Shown: piece after piece, positions 25,013 through 32,529 of the stretch
How the letters are laid out: each line of letters opens with the position of its first letter
How positions within the stretch are numbered: position 1 is the first letter of the stretch
Assembly: GCA_014190575.1 (NCBI GenBank)
Contig: BJGQ01000019.1
Span: 1 to 53,570 of the forward strand
Reading direction: 5' to 3'
Origin: Bacteroidota bacterium
GTDB lineage: Bacteria > Bacteroidota > Bacteroidia > Chitinophagales > UBA10324
Length of the DNA stretch: 53,570 nt
Position numbers and translations under genes: made by a program
Notes under the pieces: model-generated
The model's database searches: none
The model's input: only the letters and a program-made list of their open reading frames with translations
Told to the model about the DNA's origin: nothing

Positions 25013-26221
25013 GTGAAAAAAATCCTTTCCTACTTATTTAACCGGTTCATCACCATACTGCTTTATATCAGCGGTTCCATTACGAGTATCATCGTTATTC
25101 TCATTGTGATTTTTCTGTTCAGCGAAGGAAGCGGATTGTTCGGTAAGAAACCGACAGAAGAAGGTTCCATCATGGCGGTGAACAAAACCAATAAAGTAAA
25201 GCACCTGAATGCCGAACAAATCAAATTGATTTTCGATGGCGAAATCACCAACTGGAAAACAGTAGGCGGAAAGAACGACAGCATTATTCTTTTCCGCATG
25301 GATAATATCACGGACTACTACACCGAAGAACAAATCGGAGAAAATTTTGAAAACCTTCCTAAGTGCATCAGTCAGGTGGTGGATAGTATGCCGGGAATTA
25401 TTGCCCTCGTGAATAAAAAATACATCGCCAAAGATTTTGCAGGTAAGGAATTGAAGATTGATAAAATAACTGTAACAGATTTTCTGTTCGGGAAATTGTG
25501 GTTCCCCACTGCGCAACCTGTTGCTGTGATGGGCGCACTTCCGTTATTGCTCGGAACTTTTTGGGTGAGCATTTTTGCAATTCTATTTGCACTACCACTC
25601 GGATTAGCAACAGCAATTTACATGGCTGAAGTTGCGCATCCCACAGTTCGAAATATTTTAAAACCGGTGATAGAATTACTCGCCGGAATTCCATCAGTAG
25701 TTTATGGTTTCTTCGGTTTGATTGTAGTGGTTCCGTTGATACAATCAGTTTTTAATTTACCTGTTGGTGAAACTGCTTTTGCCGGAAGTATTGTGCTTGG
25801 CATTATGGCGCTGCCAACCATCATCACCATTTCAGAAGATGCAATTCGTACCACACCACGCAGCATGAAGGAAGCGTCACTCGCATTGGGCGCCACACAA
25901 TGGCAAACTATTTTTCGTGTAATAATTCCATACTCATCTTCAGGAATAACTGCCGGAGCAATTCTCGGAATTGGCAGAGCAATCGGAGAAACAATGGCGG
26001 TGCTGATGGTAACCGGAAATGCTGCGGTAATTCCGCACTCACTGTTACAGCCGGTGCGAACCATACCTGCAACCATTGCTGCTGAGTTGGGTGAAACTTC
26101 ACAAGGCGGATTGCATTACCAGGCATTATTTACACTCGGGTGCATTTTATTTCTCATCACATTAATTGTAAATCTTGCAGTAGAATTTATTTCACGAAAA
26201 AGAAAACGGGTAGAGGCTTAA
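25013..26221 (+). CDS. pstC: Phosphate ABC transporter permease PstC with PstS-like insertion
   Basis: 402 residues. The first membrane helix (about 12-36) is followed by an extracytoplasmic segment (about 62-135) and then the canonical permease domain from about residue 170. The permease loop has ELLAGIPSVVYGFFGL and EASLALGATQWQTIFRVIIPYSSSGI. The inserted segment contains LNAEQIKLIFDGEITNWKTV, clearly related to LTRAQIEGIYTGKIKNWKDV in the PstS of this same genome, so part of a phosphate-binding-protein lobe is built into the permease. I believe this occurs in other Bacteroidota PstC proteins. The start is GTG 25013; no other start precedes the first helix. Confidence 0.93.
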   Translation: MKKILSYLFNRFITILLYISGSITSIIVILIVIFLFSEGSGLFGKKPTEEGSIMAVNKTNKVKHLNAEQIKLIFDGEITNWKTVGGKNDSIILFRMDNITDYYTEEQIGENFENLPKCISQVVDSMPGIIALVNKKYIAKDFAGKELKIDKITVTDFLFGKLWFPTAQPVAVMGALPLLLGTFWVSIFAILFALPLGLATAIYMAEVAHPTVRNILKPVIELLAGIPSVVYGFFGLIVVVPLIQSVFNLPVGETAFAGSIVLGIMALPTIITISEDAIRTTPRSMKEASLALGATQWQTIFRVIIPYSSSGITAGAILGIGRAIGETMAVLMVTGNAAVIPHSLLQPVRTIPATIAAELGETSQGGLHYQALFTLGCILFLITLIVNLAVEFISRKRKRVEA

Positions 26222-26223
26222 TC

Positions 26224-27078
26224 ATGAATAAAAGAATCAAGCAACAAATTGCTTTCTGGGTTTTGCGAATCATGAGTTCGTTGGTTGTTTTATTTCTCGT
26301 GTTAATACTTGGTTTCATAATCACAAAAGGAATCGGTGTCATCAGTTGGAAATTTTTAACTACGATGCCTGAAAATGGGATGACCGAAGGAGGAATTTAT
26401 CCAGCCATCGTTGGAACATTTTGTTTGGTTGGCGGAAGTATGTTGTTTGCATTTCCAATTGGTGTGATGAGCGGAATTTTTATTCATGAATATGCACCGA
26501 ATGGTTTCTTCAAAAGGTTTGTGCAACTGATGACGAACAATCTTGCCGGAGTTCCATCCATTGTTTTTGGTTTGTTCGGCATGTCGCTCTTCGTAAATAA
26601 ATTACACTTTGGTGATTCAATACTTGCAGGTTCACTTACACTTGGATTGCTTGTACTTCCTGTTGTGATTCGTGTAACAGAAGAAGCATTAAAATCCGTA
26701 AGCGATTCATTTCGCTTGGCGAGTTATGGTTTAGGTGCAAACAAATTGCAAACCATTTGGCGAGTTGTTTTGCCAATTGCAACTCCGAATATTATTACCG
26801 GATTAATTCTTTCTATTGGAAGAGTGAGCGGAGAAACCGCTCCGATTTTATTTACTGTAGCCGCTTACTACTTACCTAAATTGCCAACTTCTATTTACGA
26901 CCAGGTAATGGCTCTTCCATATCACTTGTATGTGTTGAGCACAAGCGGTACTGATATTAAAGCATCGCGCGACATGGCATATGGTACCGCATTGGTGTTA
27001 GTAATGATAGTTTTGTTAGCGAACTTGCTTGCAAATGCGCTTCGAAAATATTTAGGTAAAAAAGTGAAAATGAATTAA
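26224..27078 (+). CDS. pstA: Phosphate ABC transporter permease PstA
   Basis: 284 residues from ATG 26224, two bases after the pstC stop; a longer frame upstream overlaps pstC and is not credible. It has six membrane helices and the permease motifs [15 protein letters not shown] and [25 protein letters not shown], the EAA-type loop that contacts PstB. It pairs with PstC to form the inner-membrane channel for inorganic phosphate. pstB begins two bases after its stop, so all three are translationally coupled. Confidence 0.95.
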   Translation: MNKRIKQQIAFWVLRIMSSLVVLFLVLILGFIITKGIGVISWKFLTTMPENGMTEGGIYPAIVGTFCLVGGSMLFAFPIGVMSGIFIHEYAPNGFFKRFVQLMTNNLAGVPSIVFGLFGMSLFVNKLHFGDSILAGSLTLGLLVLPVVIRVTEEALKSVSDSFRLASYGLGANKLQTIWRVVLPIATPNIITGLILSIGRVSGETAPILFTVAAYYLPKLPTSIYDQVMALPYHLYVLSTSGTDIKASRDMAYGTALVLVMIVLLANLLANALRKYLGKKVKMN

Positions 27079-27079
27079 G

Positions 27080-27832
27080 ATGTATAAGATTGAATCGAAA
27101 AATGTAAATCTGTTTTACGGCGATCATCATGCACTGAAAGATATCAGTCTGCAGATGAAAGCAAATACTGTAACAGCACTCATCGGTCCGAGTGGTTGCG
27201 GCAAATCAACATATTTGCGATTGCTTAATCGAATGAATGATTTGATTGACAATGTTCGAATTGAGGGTGAAGTGCTGATTGATAATAAAGACATTTATGC
27301 GCGTGGAATAAAAATTGACGAACTGAGAAAAAAAGTAGGAATGGTTTTTCAGAAACCAAATCCGTTTCCAAAAACAATTTATGAAAATGTTGCTTATGGT
27401 TTGCGAGTGAACGGTGTGAGCAACAAAAATTACATTGAAGAAAGAGTGACCCGCTCATTGCAGAATGCAGCTTTGTGGGAAGAAGTAAAAGATAAGTTGA
27501 AGAAAAGTGCTTTCGAACTTTCAGGTGGGCAGCAACAACGGCTTTGTATTGCGCGCGCACTGGCAATCGAACCTTCAATTCTTTTGATGGACGAACCCGC
27601 CTCAGCACTTGACCCACTCTCGACTGCAAAAATTGAAGAACTGATTTATGAATTGAAGGACAAATACACCATCGTGATTGTGACGCACAACATGCAGCAA
27701 GCCGCGCGTGTGAGTGACCGTACTGCATTCTTTTACCTCGGCGAGTTGATTGAATTCAACGACACTAAAGAAATTTTTACAAACCCGAATAATCAAAGAA
27801 CACAGAATTACATTACCGGAAGATTCGGGTAG
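27080..27832 (+). CDS. pstB: Phosphate ABC transporter ATP-binding protein PstB
   Basis: 250 residues. Walker [10 protein letters not shown], the Q-loop in [22 protein letters not shown] (the NPFP stretch is specific to PstB), signature [15 protein letters not shown], and Walker [14 protein letters not shown] are all intact. It energises the PstCA channel. It belongs to the pstC-pstA-pstB unit; phoU follows after 73 bases containing simple repeats. Confidence 0.97.
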   Translation: MYKIESKNVNLFYGDHHALKDISLQMKANTVTALIGPSGCGKSTYLRLLNRMNDLIDNVRIEGEVLIDNKDIYARGIKIDELRKKVGMVFQKPNPFPKTIYENVAYGLRVNGVSNKNYIEERVTRSLQNAALWEEVKDKLKKSAFELSGGQQQRLCIARALAIEPSILLMDEPASALDPLSTAKIEELIYELKDKYTIVIVTHNMQQAARVSDRTAFFYLGELIEFNDTKEIFTNPNNQRTQNYITGRFG

Positions 27833-27840
27833 TTAAATCG

Positions 27841-27906
27841 GTAGGCAGTTGACGGTAAGCAGAAGGCAGTGAATGAATTTTTAATTTTTAATTTTTAATT
27901 TTTTAA
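27841..27906 (+). repeat. GGCAGT-type and TTTTTAAT simple repeats before phoU
   Basis: GGCAGT occurs twice (from 27845 and 27865) with the related GTAAGCAG between, followed by about four tandem copies of an 8-base AT unit (TTTTTAAT-like) that run straight into the phoU ATG. Such simple intergenic repeats are common in Bacteroidota genomes and may vary by slippage; no regulatory role is claimed. Confidence 0.6.
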
Positions 27907-28565
27907 TGACACACTTAGATGTAGAAATTCAGCAGCTCCGAGATTCCATGAAGGAAATGATGGCGCTTACATTGAGCCAAATTAGTAAAGCGCGAAAAAC
28001 TTTTCTGACATTGGATAAAGATCTCGGACGCGAGATAGTTTTTTATGAGCGCCGTATTAATTCTATCGAATTAAAGATAGATCGTGACTGCGAAAATATT
28101 TTGGCGCTTTTAAATCCTGTTGCTATTGACTTGCGATTTGTATTGGCTTGTATGAAGATTAACACTTCATTAGAACGGATTGCCGACACCGCCGAAGGTC
28201 TTGGCAACTATGTTAGTGAAATTAAAACCCCATTTGATGCTGAGCTGATTGCTAAAATCGGTTTGGTGGAAATGTTTGATGTAGCAGAAAGTATGCTGGC
28301 TGATGTTTTCAAAGCATTTGAAATGGAAGATTCATCAATTGCACACGGAGTTTTTAAAAAGGATGAAAAACTAAATGAGCTTAATATTAAAGCTGCATTA
28401 GTTACTGAAGAATTTATTAAGGCACATCTTGATAAAACTTACGAATCACTTTTTGTTTTGTCAGCCATCCGCAAAATGGAGAGGGTGGGAGACATTGCTA
28501 AAAATATTGCAGAAGAAATTATTTTCTACATCGAAGCAAAAGTGTTGAAGCACAAGAAAGATTAA
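27906..28565 (+). CDS. phoU: Phosphate transport system regulator PhoU
   Basis: 219 residues, all-helical, with two PhoU repeats. The pattern VDLRFVLACMKINTSLERIADTAEGLGNY is the conserved metal-binding helix (E/DxxxD), and the second copy is SLFVLSAIRKMERVGDIAKNIAEE. PhoU links the Pst transporter to the histidine kinase that controls the Pho regulon. It is the last gene of the pst unit and converges with the OstA-like gene 66 bases on. Confidence 0.95.
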   Translation: MTHLDVEIQQLRDSMKEMMALTLSQISKARKTFLTLDKDLGREIVFYERRINSIELKIDRDCENILALLNPVAIDLRFVLACMKINTSLERIADTAEGLGNYVSEIKTPFDAELIAKIGLVEMFDVAESMLADVFKAFEMEDSSIAHGVFKKDEKLNELNIKAALVTEEFIKAHLDKTYESLFVLSAIRKMERVGDIAKNIAEEIIFYIEAKVLKHKKD

Positions 28566-28631
28566 GCTACAGGCTCCTTGATATTCGATTTACTTATTGC
28601 TATTAAGTTTGACAAAATGTTAGAGTGAAAA

Positions 28632-30155
28632 TTATTTCTCTCTCAACTCAAATCGATTCTTTGGGCGCTCATTATCCAGCCAGATAAAATCTTTTAGTTT
28701 CAATTCATCTTTTGGCGCTTGGTTAATTGGATACATAGTGCCATCGGGTTTCGAAATAAATTTTATGCGACTTACTTTGTTGGAGTCGGTATAAATAATC
28801 ATGTTGCTGCAAACAATTTTGTTCACACCGATAAATGCTCCACTGTCATCTGCCGCATAATAAATGCTTTCGCCGTTTCCTTCAATGAACATGTGATGCA
28901 GTTTTCCGGATTCAAAAAATCCGGTAATGTTTTTTCCTTTCGCTTGATTATACAAACATGTATCAGCCTGACTGATCATGAACGAAGATTTAATCAATTC
29001 AAATTTTTCCGGCTTGCGGTTACTCATCTGAATGCGTACAGTATCAGCCGTCATTTGATTATCCTCTAACCAGATAACAGGATTCTGGTACAGCCGAAAC
29101 ATAGAATCATCATCAGAATAATAAAGTGAATCGCAGAGCGCCTGCAAATCTGATTTAAAAATTTTCACATGATGATAAGCGGAGAAACTTCTTTTTGCTG
29201 TTGCGCTATCTTCCACTGAATGAAGTGTATCAGCAGTCATGAACAACGAATCCTCTCCATCTTCCGAAATAAAAAGTGTGTGACCAACAGCCAGAATATT
29301 GTTCGCATTATTCTCATACCAGGCATGATCGGCAAGAATGGTTAAATGTTGTGCGGTATCAGTCCAGTTAATATTCCCCGATGATTTTCCATGACCGATT
29401 TTTTTATCGTACCACATGGAATCGGCTTTCAGTACATTCGGCAGATTCAGCATAATGGCTTTGGTGGTGAATTGTGCCACATCATTTTCAGTATCGTAAA
29501 ATCCACCTTCGCAAAAAATATTGGTACTGTCTGAATTAATATTTGTAGGGCCGAGAAAATAAGCGGTTCGCGTTTCGGAATTAAAACGCAAAGTATCGGC
29601 AGTGAGATTGAATTGTTTTGAATCAACTTTTACATCATTCTTAAAATAAACATCGTTGGTGTTTGCATAATAATATCCGATTTTACTGGTGAGCGTTGTG
29701 GTATCACTTGTTAGCACACCGCCGGTTTTATAACTCGCAATTTTTGTATTCAAATCATAATCGAGTGCCGATGTTTTCAAAATCATTTTCGAATCGGTTA
29801 AAACTACATTGCCGGTAAGAATGGCTTTACGGTTTGTACCATCATAAAACAAATGATCGGAATGAATTACCACTGTATCCTGTCGGATAACTACATTTCC
29901 ATTAGCATCCAAACTGTTATTTTCTTCATTCAGAATTGCCTTATCGCAAAAAAGAAAAACATCATCTTGTTGCAACTTCACATTTCCGGTTAGGGTTTTC
30001 AATTTCACATCTCTCTGATCATTGTATTCAAATTCATCAGCACCTAAAATTTTTATTTGAGTGCCTTGCGAAAAAGTGAAATGAGAAATAAGAATGAGAA
30101 AAAATGAAAAATATAATTTCAAATAAATTTTTTGAACTGTTACACTGCGAAGCAC
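28632..30155 (-). CDS. OstA/LptA-like periplasmic LPS-export protein
   Basis: 507 residues from a GTG start. Signal peptide (about 1-30, ending TFSQ), then repeated beta-strand units of the OstA/LptA type: VKLKTLTGNVKLQQDDVFLFCDKA, LDANGNVVIRQDTVVIHSDHL and AILTGNVVLTDSKM. Several further repeats extend past residue 330. It is longer than gamma-proteobacterial LptA but matches the Bacteroidota OstA-like family. The expected role is the periplasmic bridge carrying lipopolysaccharide to LptD. The gene lies nine bases after the MCE gene, and the series amidase - MCE - OstA-like is transcribed away from lptD. Confidence 0.85.
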   Translation of the reverse strand: MLRSVTVQKIYLKLYFSFFLILISHFTFSQGTQIKILGADEFEYNDQRDVKLKTLTGNVKLQQDDVFLFCDKAILNEENNSLDANGNVVIRQDTVVIHSDHLFYDGTNRKAILTGNVVLTDSKMILKTSALDYDLNTKIASYKTGGVLTSDTTTLTSKIGYYYANTNDVYFKNDVKVDSKQFNLTADTLRFNSETRTAYFLGPTNINSDSTNIFCEGGFYDTENDVAQFTTKAIMLNLPNVLKADSMWYDKKIGHGKSSGNINWTDTAQHLTILADHAWYENNANNILAVGHTLFISEDGEDSLFMTADTLHSVEDSATAKRSFSAYHHVKIFKSDLQALCDSLYYSDDDSMFRLYQNPVIWLEDNQMTADTVRIQMSNRKPEKFELIKSSFMISQADTCLYNQAKGKNITGFFESGKLHHMFIEGNGESIYYAADDSGAFIGVNKIVCSNMIIYTDSNKVSRIKFISKPDGTMYPINQAPKDELKLKDFIWLDNERPKNRFELREK

Positions 30156-30164
30156 GGATTGAAA

Positions 30165-31163
30165 TTATTTTTTCTGCGTTGCACTATCCGGCTTTGTTTC
30201 TTTCGACTTACCACCGCCAAAAACCGAGAAGTGAACATATGCGCTTGGGTTTTCTTTCAAATCTTTCAGCAGTAAATCCAAATCTTTACTCGACTGCTCG
30301 AGGTTGTTATATAATTTTTCATCGTTCATTAACATACCCATTGAACCTTTCCCGCTTTTAATGTTATCAAGAATAGTGGCAGTAGTTTCCAAAGCGTCTT
30401 GTGCACTTGCAATTGCTTGCTTCAGATTTGATTTTGCAAGCGTGTCAGTAATGTTATTCAGATTTGAAAGCACAGCAGTAATATTATCTGTATTGTCTTT
30501 CAACATGATTGAAATGCTTTCGATGTTTGCAAATATTCGGTCAATACGGGTTGTGTTTTTATCAAGCAACCCTTCCACATTTTCTGCTGAATTATTTATG
30601 TGATTTAAAGTAGAAGTAATGCTGCTCACGCTTTGCTTTATATCGTTGGTGGTTTTTTCGTTGAAGATGGTTCTGATAATGGTAAGTACCGAATCAATTG
30701 ATGATAAAAGATTCTCTGCTTTTTCCTTTACCGGAAGCAATTCTGCCTGAACACTTTTTGAAAGGCTTTCCTCCAAAGCGGAAGAAATGGTATCGCCATT
30801 TTGATAATAAATAGTTGTATCAGCTAATTCTAAATTAATTGCTTTTGTACCTAATAAATCAGAAGAAATAATTCTTGCAATGGTTCCCTTTGGTAATTTA
30901 AAATCTTCGTCCACCGTAAATTCAACTATGATGCTTCCGTCTTTTCCTTTTTCTAAAACAAGATCAGTTACACGACCAACATTTAATCCTTTAATTTTTA
31001 CAAAGTTCGAAAGCCCGAGGCCATCTACTTCATTGTAACGCGCATAAAAAGTATCGGTACTGCTGAACACATCAGTTCCTTTCAAAAAATTATATCCGAT
31101 TATAAATAACACAATGGCTACGGTTGCCAGTACTCCAATTTTTAATTCGTTAGATATTTTCAA
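30165..31163 (-). CDS. MCE-domain (MlaD-like) protein
   Basis: 332 residues. One N-terminal membrane helix (about 9-28), then the MCE domain (about 36-115) with YNEVDGLGLSNFVKIKGLNVGRVTDLVL and IISSDLLGTKAINLEL, which are typical. The rest is a long helical, coiled-coil-like region rich in Asn/Asp/Ile. MCE proteins form hexameric rings that shuttle lipids between membranes, usually with MlaE and MlaF, which are not nearby. It is in a series with the amidase and OstA-like genes, suggesting envelope biogenesis. Confidence 0.88.
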   Translation of the reverse strand: MKISNELKIGVLATVAIVLFIIGYNFLKGTDVFSSTDTFYARYNEVDGLGLSNFVKIKGLNVGRVTDLVLEKGKDGSIIVEFTVDEDFKLPKGTIARIISSDLLGTKAINLELADTTIYYQNGDTISSALEESLSKSVQAELLPVKEKAENLLSSIDSVLTIIRTIFNEKTTNDIKQSVSSITSTLNHINNSAENVEGLLDKNTTRIDRIFANIESISIMLKDNTDNITAVLSNLNNITDTLAKSNLKQAIASAQDALETTATILDNIKSGKGSMGMLMNDEKLYNNLEQSSKDLDLLLKDLKENPSAYVHFSVFGGGKSKETKPDSATQKK

Positions 31164-31223
31164 TCCCGTTGTGAATTTGTTTTGTCAAAAATAAACTTTC
31201 TACGCAGCCATCACAGTGCAAAT

Positions 31224-32456
31224 TTATTTTACACTTTCCAATGCAACCCGTTTCCCGTTTTTGTAAGCAACAACGAAAGCATCTTTATATCCTTTCGCCT
31301 TCATTGTTTTCATTCTTGCTTCAGCATCCGAGCGTTTAGAATAATTTCCAACTACATAGCGATTCAATCCACCTGCACTTTTATCGTTCACCATATCTTT
31401 TATGCTCGAAAATTTCGGGTCTGTTTTGCTTACGTTTTTATCTGAAGCTGCAATCTGTACTTTGTATATTACAGTATTCGTCGGTACAGTTTTTATCGGA
31501 GACGGTTCCGTTTTTTTTATAGAACCAGTATCGATTTTAATTTCAGTTTTTATTGGAATAGAATCTTCTTTTTTCTCGATATATGGCAAAGGGCTTTCGC
31601 CATCATCCGGGTTTATTTTTATAGAACCATTACCGGTTTTATTATCATCAGGTGTTTCTTCATATATAGTTCCATCAATGGAATGGCGATAAACTTTTAC
31701 TGCATCTAAAATGGAATGCGCAATTTGATTTTGCCCTTCATCCGATGCTAAAACTTTTTCTTCGGCGCGGTTCGTCAGAAATCCGGTTTCAATTAAAATA
31801 GCAGGCATAGTTGTTCTCCATAAAACAAGGTAGCCAGCTTGCTTCACACCACGAGTAGTTCTACCGTCGTTATCAAATTCTTTTTCTACTTGCGAAGCGA
31901 GTGAAATACTTTGATCAATATACGCACTCTGATTCAACGAAAAAATAATGTACGATTCCGGTGCATTCGGATCAAAGCCTTCGTAGTTTTTAGAATAATT
32001 ATCTTCTAAAAGTATCGATGAGTTTTCACGCTTTGCCACTTCCAGGTTTGCTTCACTCTTGTGCAAACCCATCACCCAGCTTTCGGTGCCGTAAGCGCTG
32101 GTGTTTTTATTTGCATTGCAATGAATTGAAATAAAAAGGTCAGCATTATTTCGGTTGGCAATTTCAGCCCGCTCATATAATTCGATAAACTCATCAGTTT
32201 TTCTTGTGTAAATAACTTTCACATCGGGCATGTTTTTTTCAATGAGCGCGCCAAGTTTTAATGCAATGTCGAGAGTTACATATTTTTCTTTTTCAAACGC
32301 ACCAAGGCAACCGGAGTCGTGGCCGCCATGCCCTGCATCAATCACAATTGTTTTGAATGAAAACGGATTCTTACTCTTGTGTGCAACCAATTCAGTAGAT
32401 GGTGCATCAATCAGAAGTGTAAAAATGATAAGTAGTATAAAATTGAACCGCCTCAC
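31224..32456 (-). CDS. N-acetylmuramoyl-L-alanine amidase (Amidase_3) with C-terminal SPOR domain
   Basis: 410 residues from a GTG start at 32456. An N-terminal hydrophobic signal is followed by the Amidase_3 catalytic domain (about 36-255). Zinc ligands are His43 (VIDAGHGG), a glutamate near residue 57, and His112 (ISIHCNAN); the catalytic glutamate lies in ILIETGFLTN. After a Pro/Ser/Thr/Asp-rich linker, residues about 338-405 form a SPOR domain (YKVQIAASDKNV ... RYVVGNYSKRSDAEARM), which binds denuded glycan strands at the division site. The enzyme cleaves the lactyl-peptide bond of murein during cell separation. Confidence 0.93.
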   Translation of the reverse strand: MRRFNFILLIIFTLLIDAPSTELVAHKSKNPFSFKTIVIDAGHGGHDSGCLGAFEKEKYVTLDIALKLGALIEKNMPDVKVIYTRKTDEFIELYERAEIANRNNADLFISIHCNANKNTSAYGTESWVMGLHKSEANLEVAKRENSSILLEDNYSKNYEGFDPNAPESYIIFSLNQSAYIDQSISLASQVEKEFDNDGRTTRGVKQAGYLVLWRTTMPAILIETGFLTNRAEEKVLASDEGQNQIAHSILDAVKVYRHSIDGTIYEETPDDNKTGNGSIKINPDDGESPLPYIEKKEDSIPIKTEIKIDTGSIKKTEPSPIKTVPTNTVIYKVQIAASDKNVSKTDPKFSSIKDMVNDKSAGGLNRYVVGNYSKRSDAEARMKTMKAKGYKDAFVVAYKNGKRVALESVK

Positions 32457-32471
32457 AATTATCTATTTTTG
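32443..32471 (+). promoter_or_regulatory. Promoter of lptD
   Basis: TTG (32443-32445), an 18-base spacer, TATTTTTG (32464-32471). The -33 box lies inside the 5' end of the divergent amidase gene. Predicted transcription start near 32478, about 50 bases before the assigned lptD start. Confidence 0.6.
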
Positions 32472-32507
32472 TTTCCGTTTAAACCGTGATAAATTTTTTA
32501 ATGAACG

Positions 32508-32515
32508 CAAAAGTA
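32508..32515 (-). promoter_or_regulatory. -7 element for amidase - MCE - OstA-like genes
   Basis: On the minus strand TACTTTTG (32515 to 32508) matches TAnnTTTG exactly; no clear TTG lies at -33. It would give a leader of about 45 bases. Together with the lptD promoter it makes this a compact divergent control region. Confidence 0.5.
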
Positions 32516-32529
32516 TCGGGTTTCGTCTC

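Noticed and set aside
25034-25516. Minus-strand open frame opposite pstC (160 codons)
   Set aside because: It mirrors the conserved pstC frame, has no start signal and no recognisable family.
27225-27728. Long minus-strand open frame opposite pstB
   Set aside because: Composition is cysteine/histidine/serine-rich with no domain pattern; it is a shadow of a strongly conserved gene.
27841-27906. CRISPR-like array before phoU
   Set aside because: Units are 6-8 bases without spacers; this is simple-sequence repetition.
32230-32529. Open frame extending lptD 300 bases upstream
   Set aside because: It lies inside the 5' half of the amidase gene on the other strand, has no signal peptide, and begins before the promoter found at 32443-32471.
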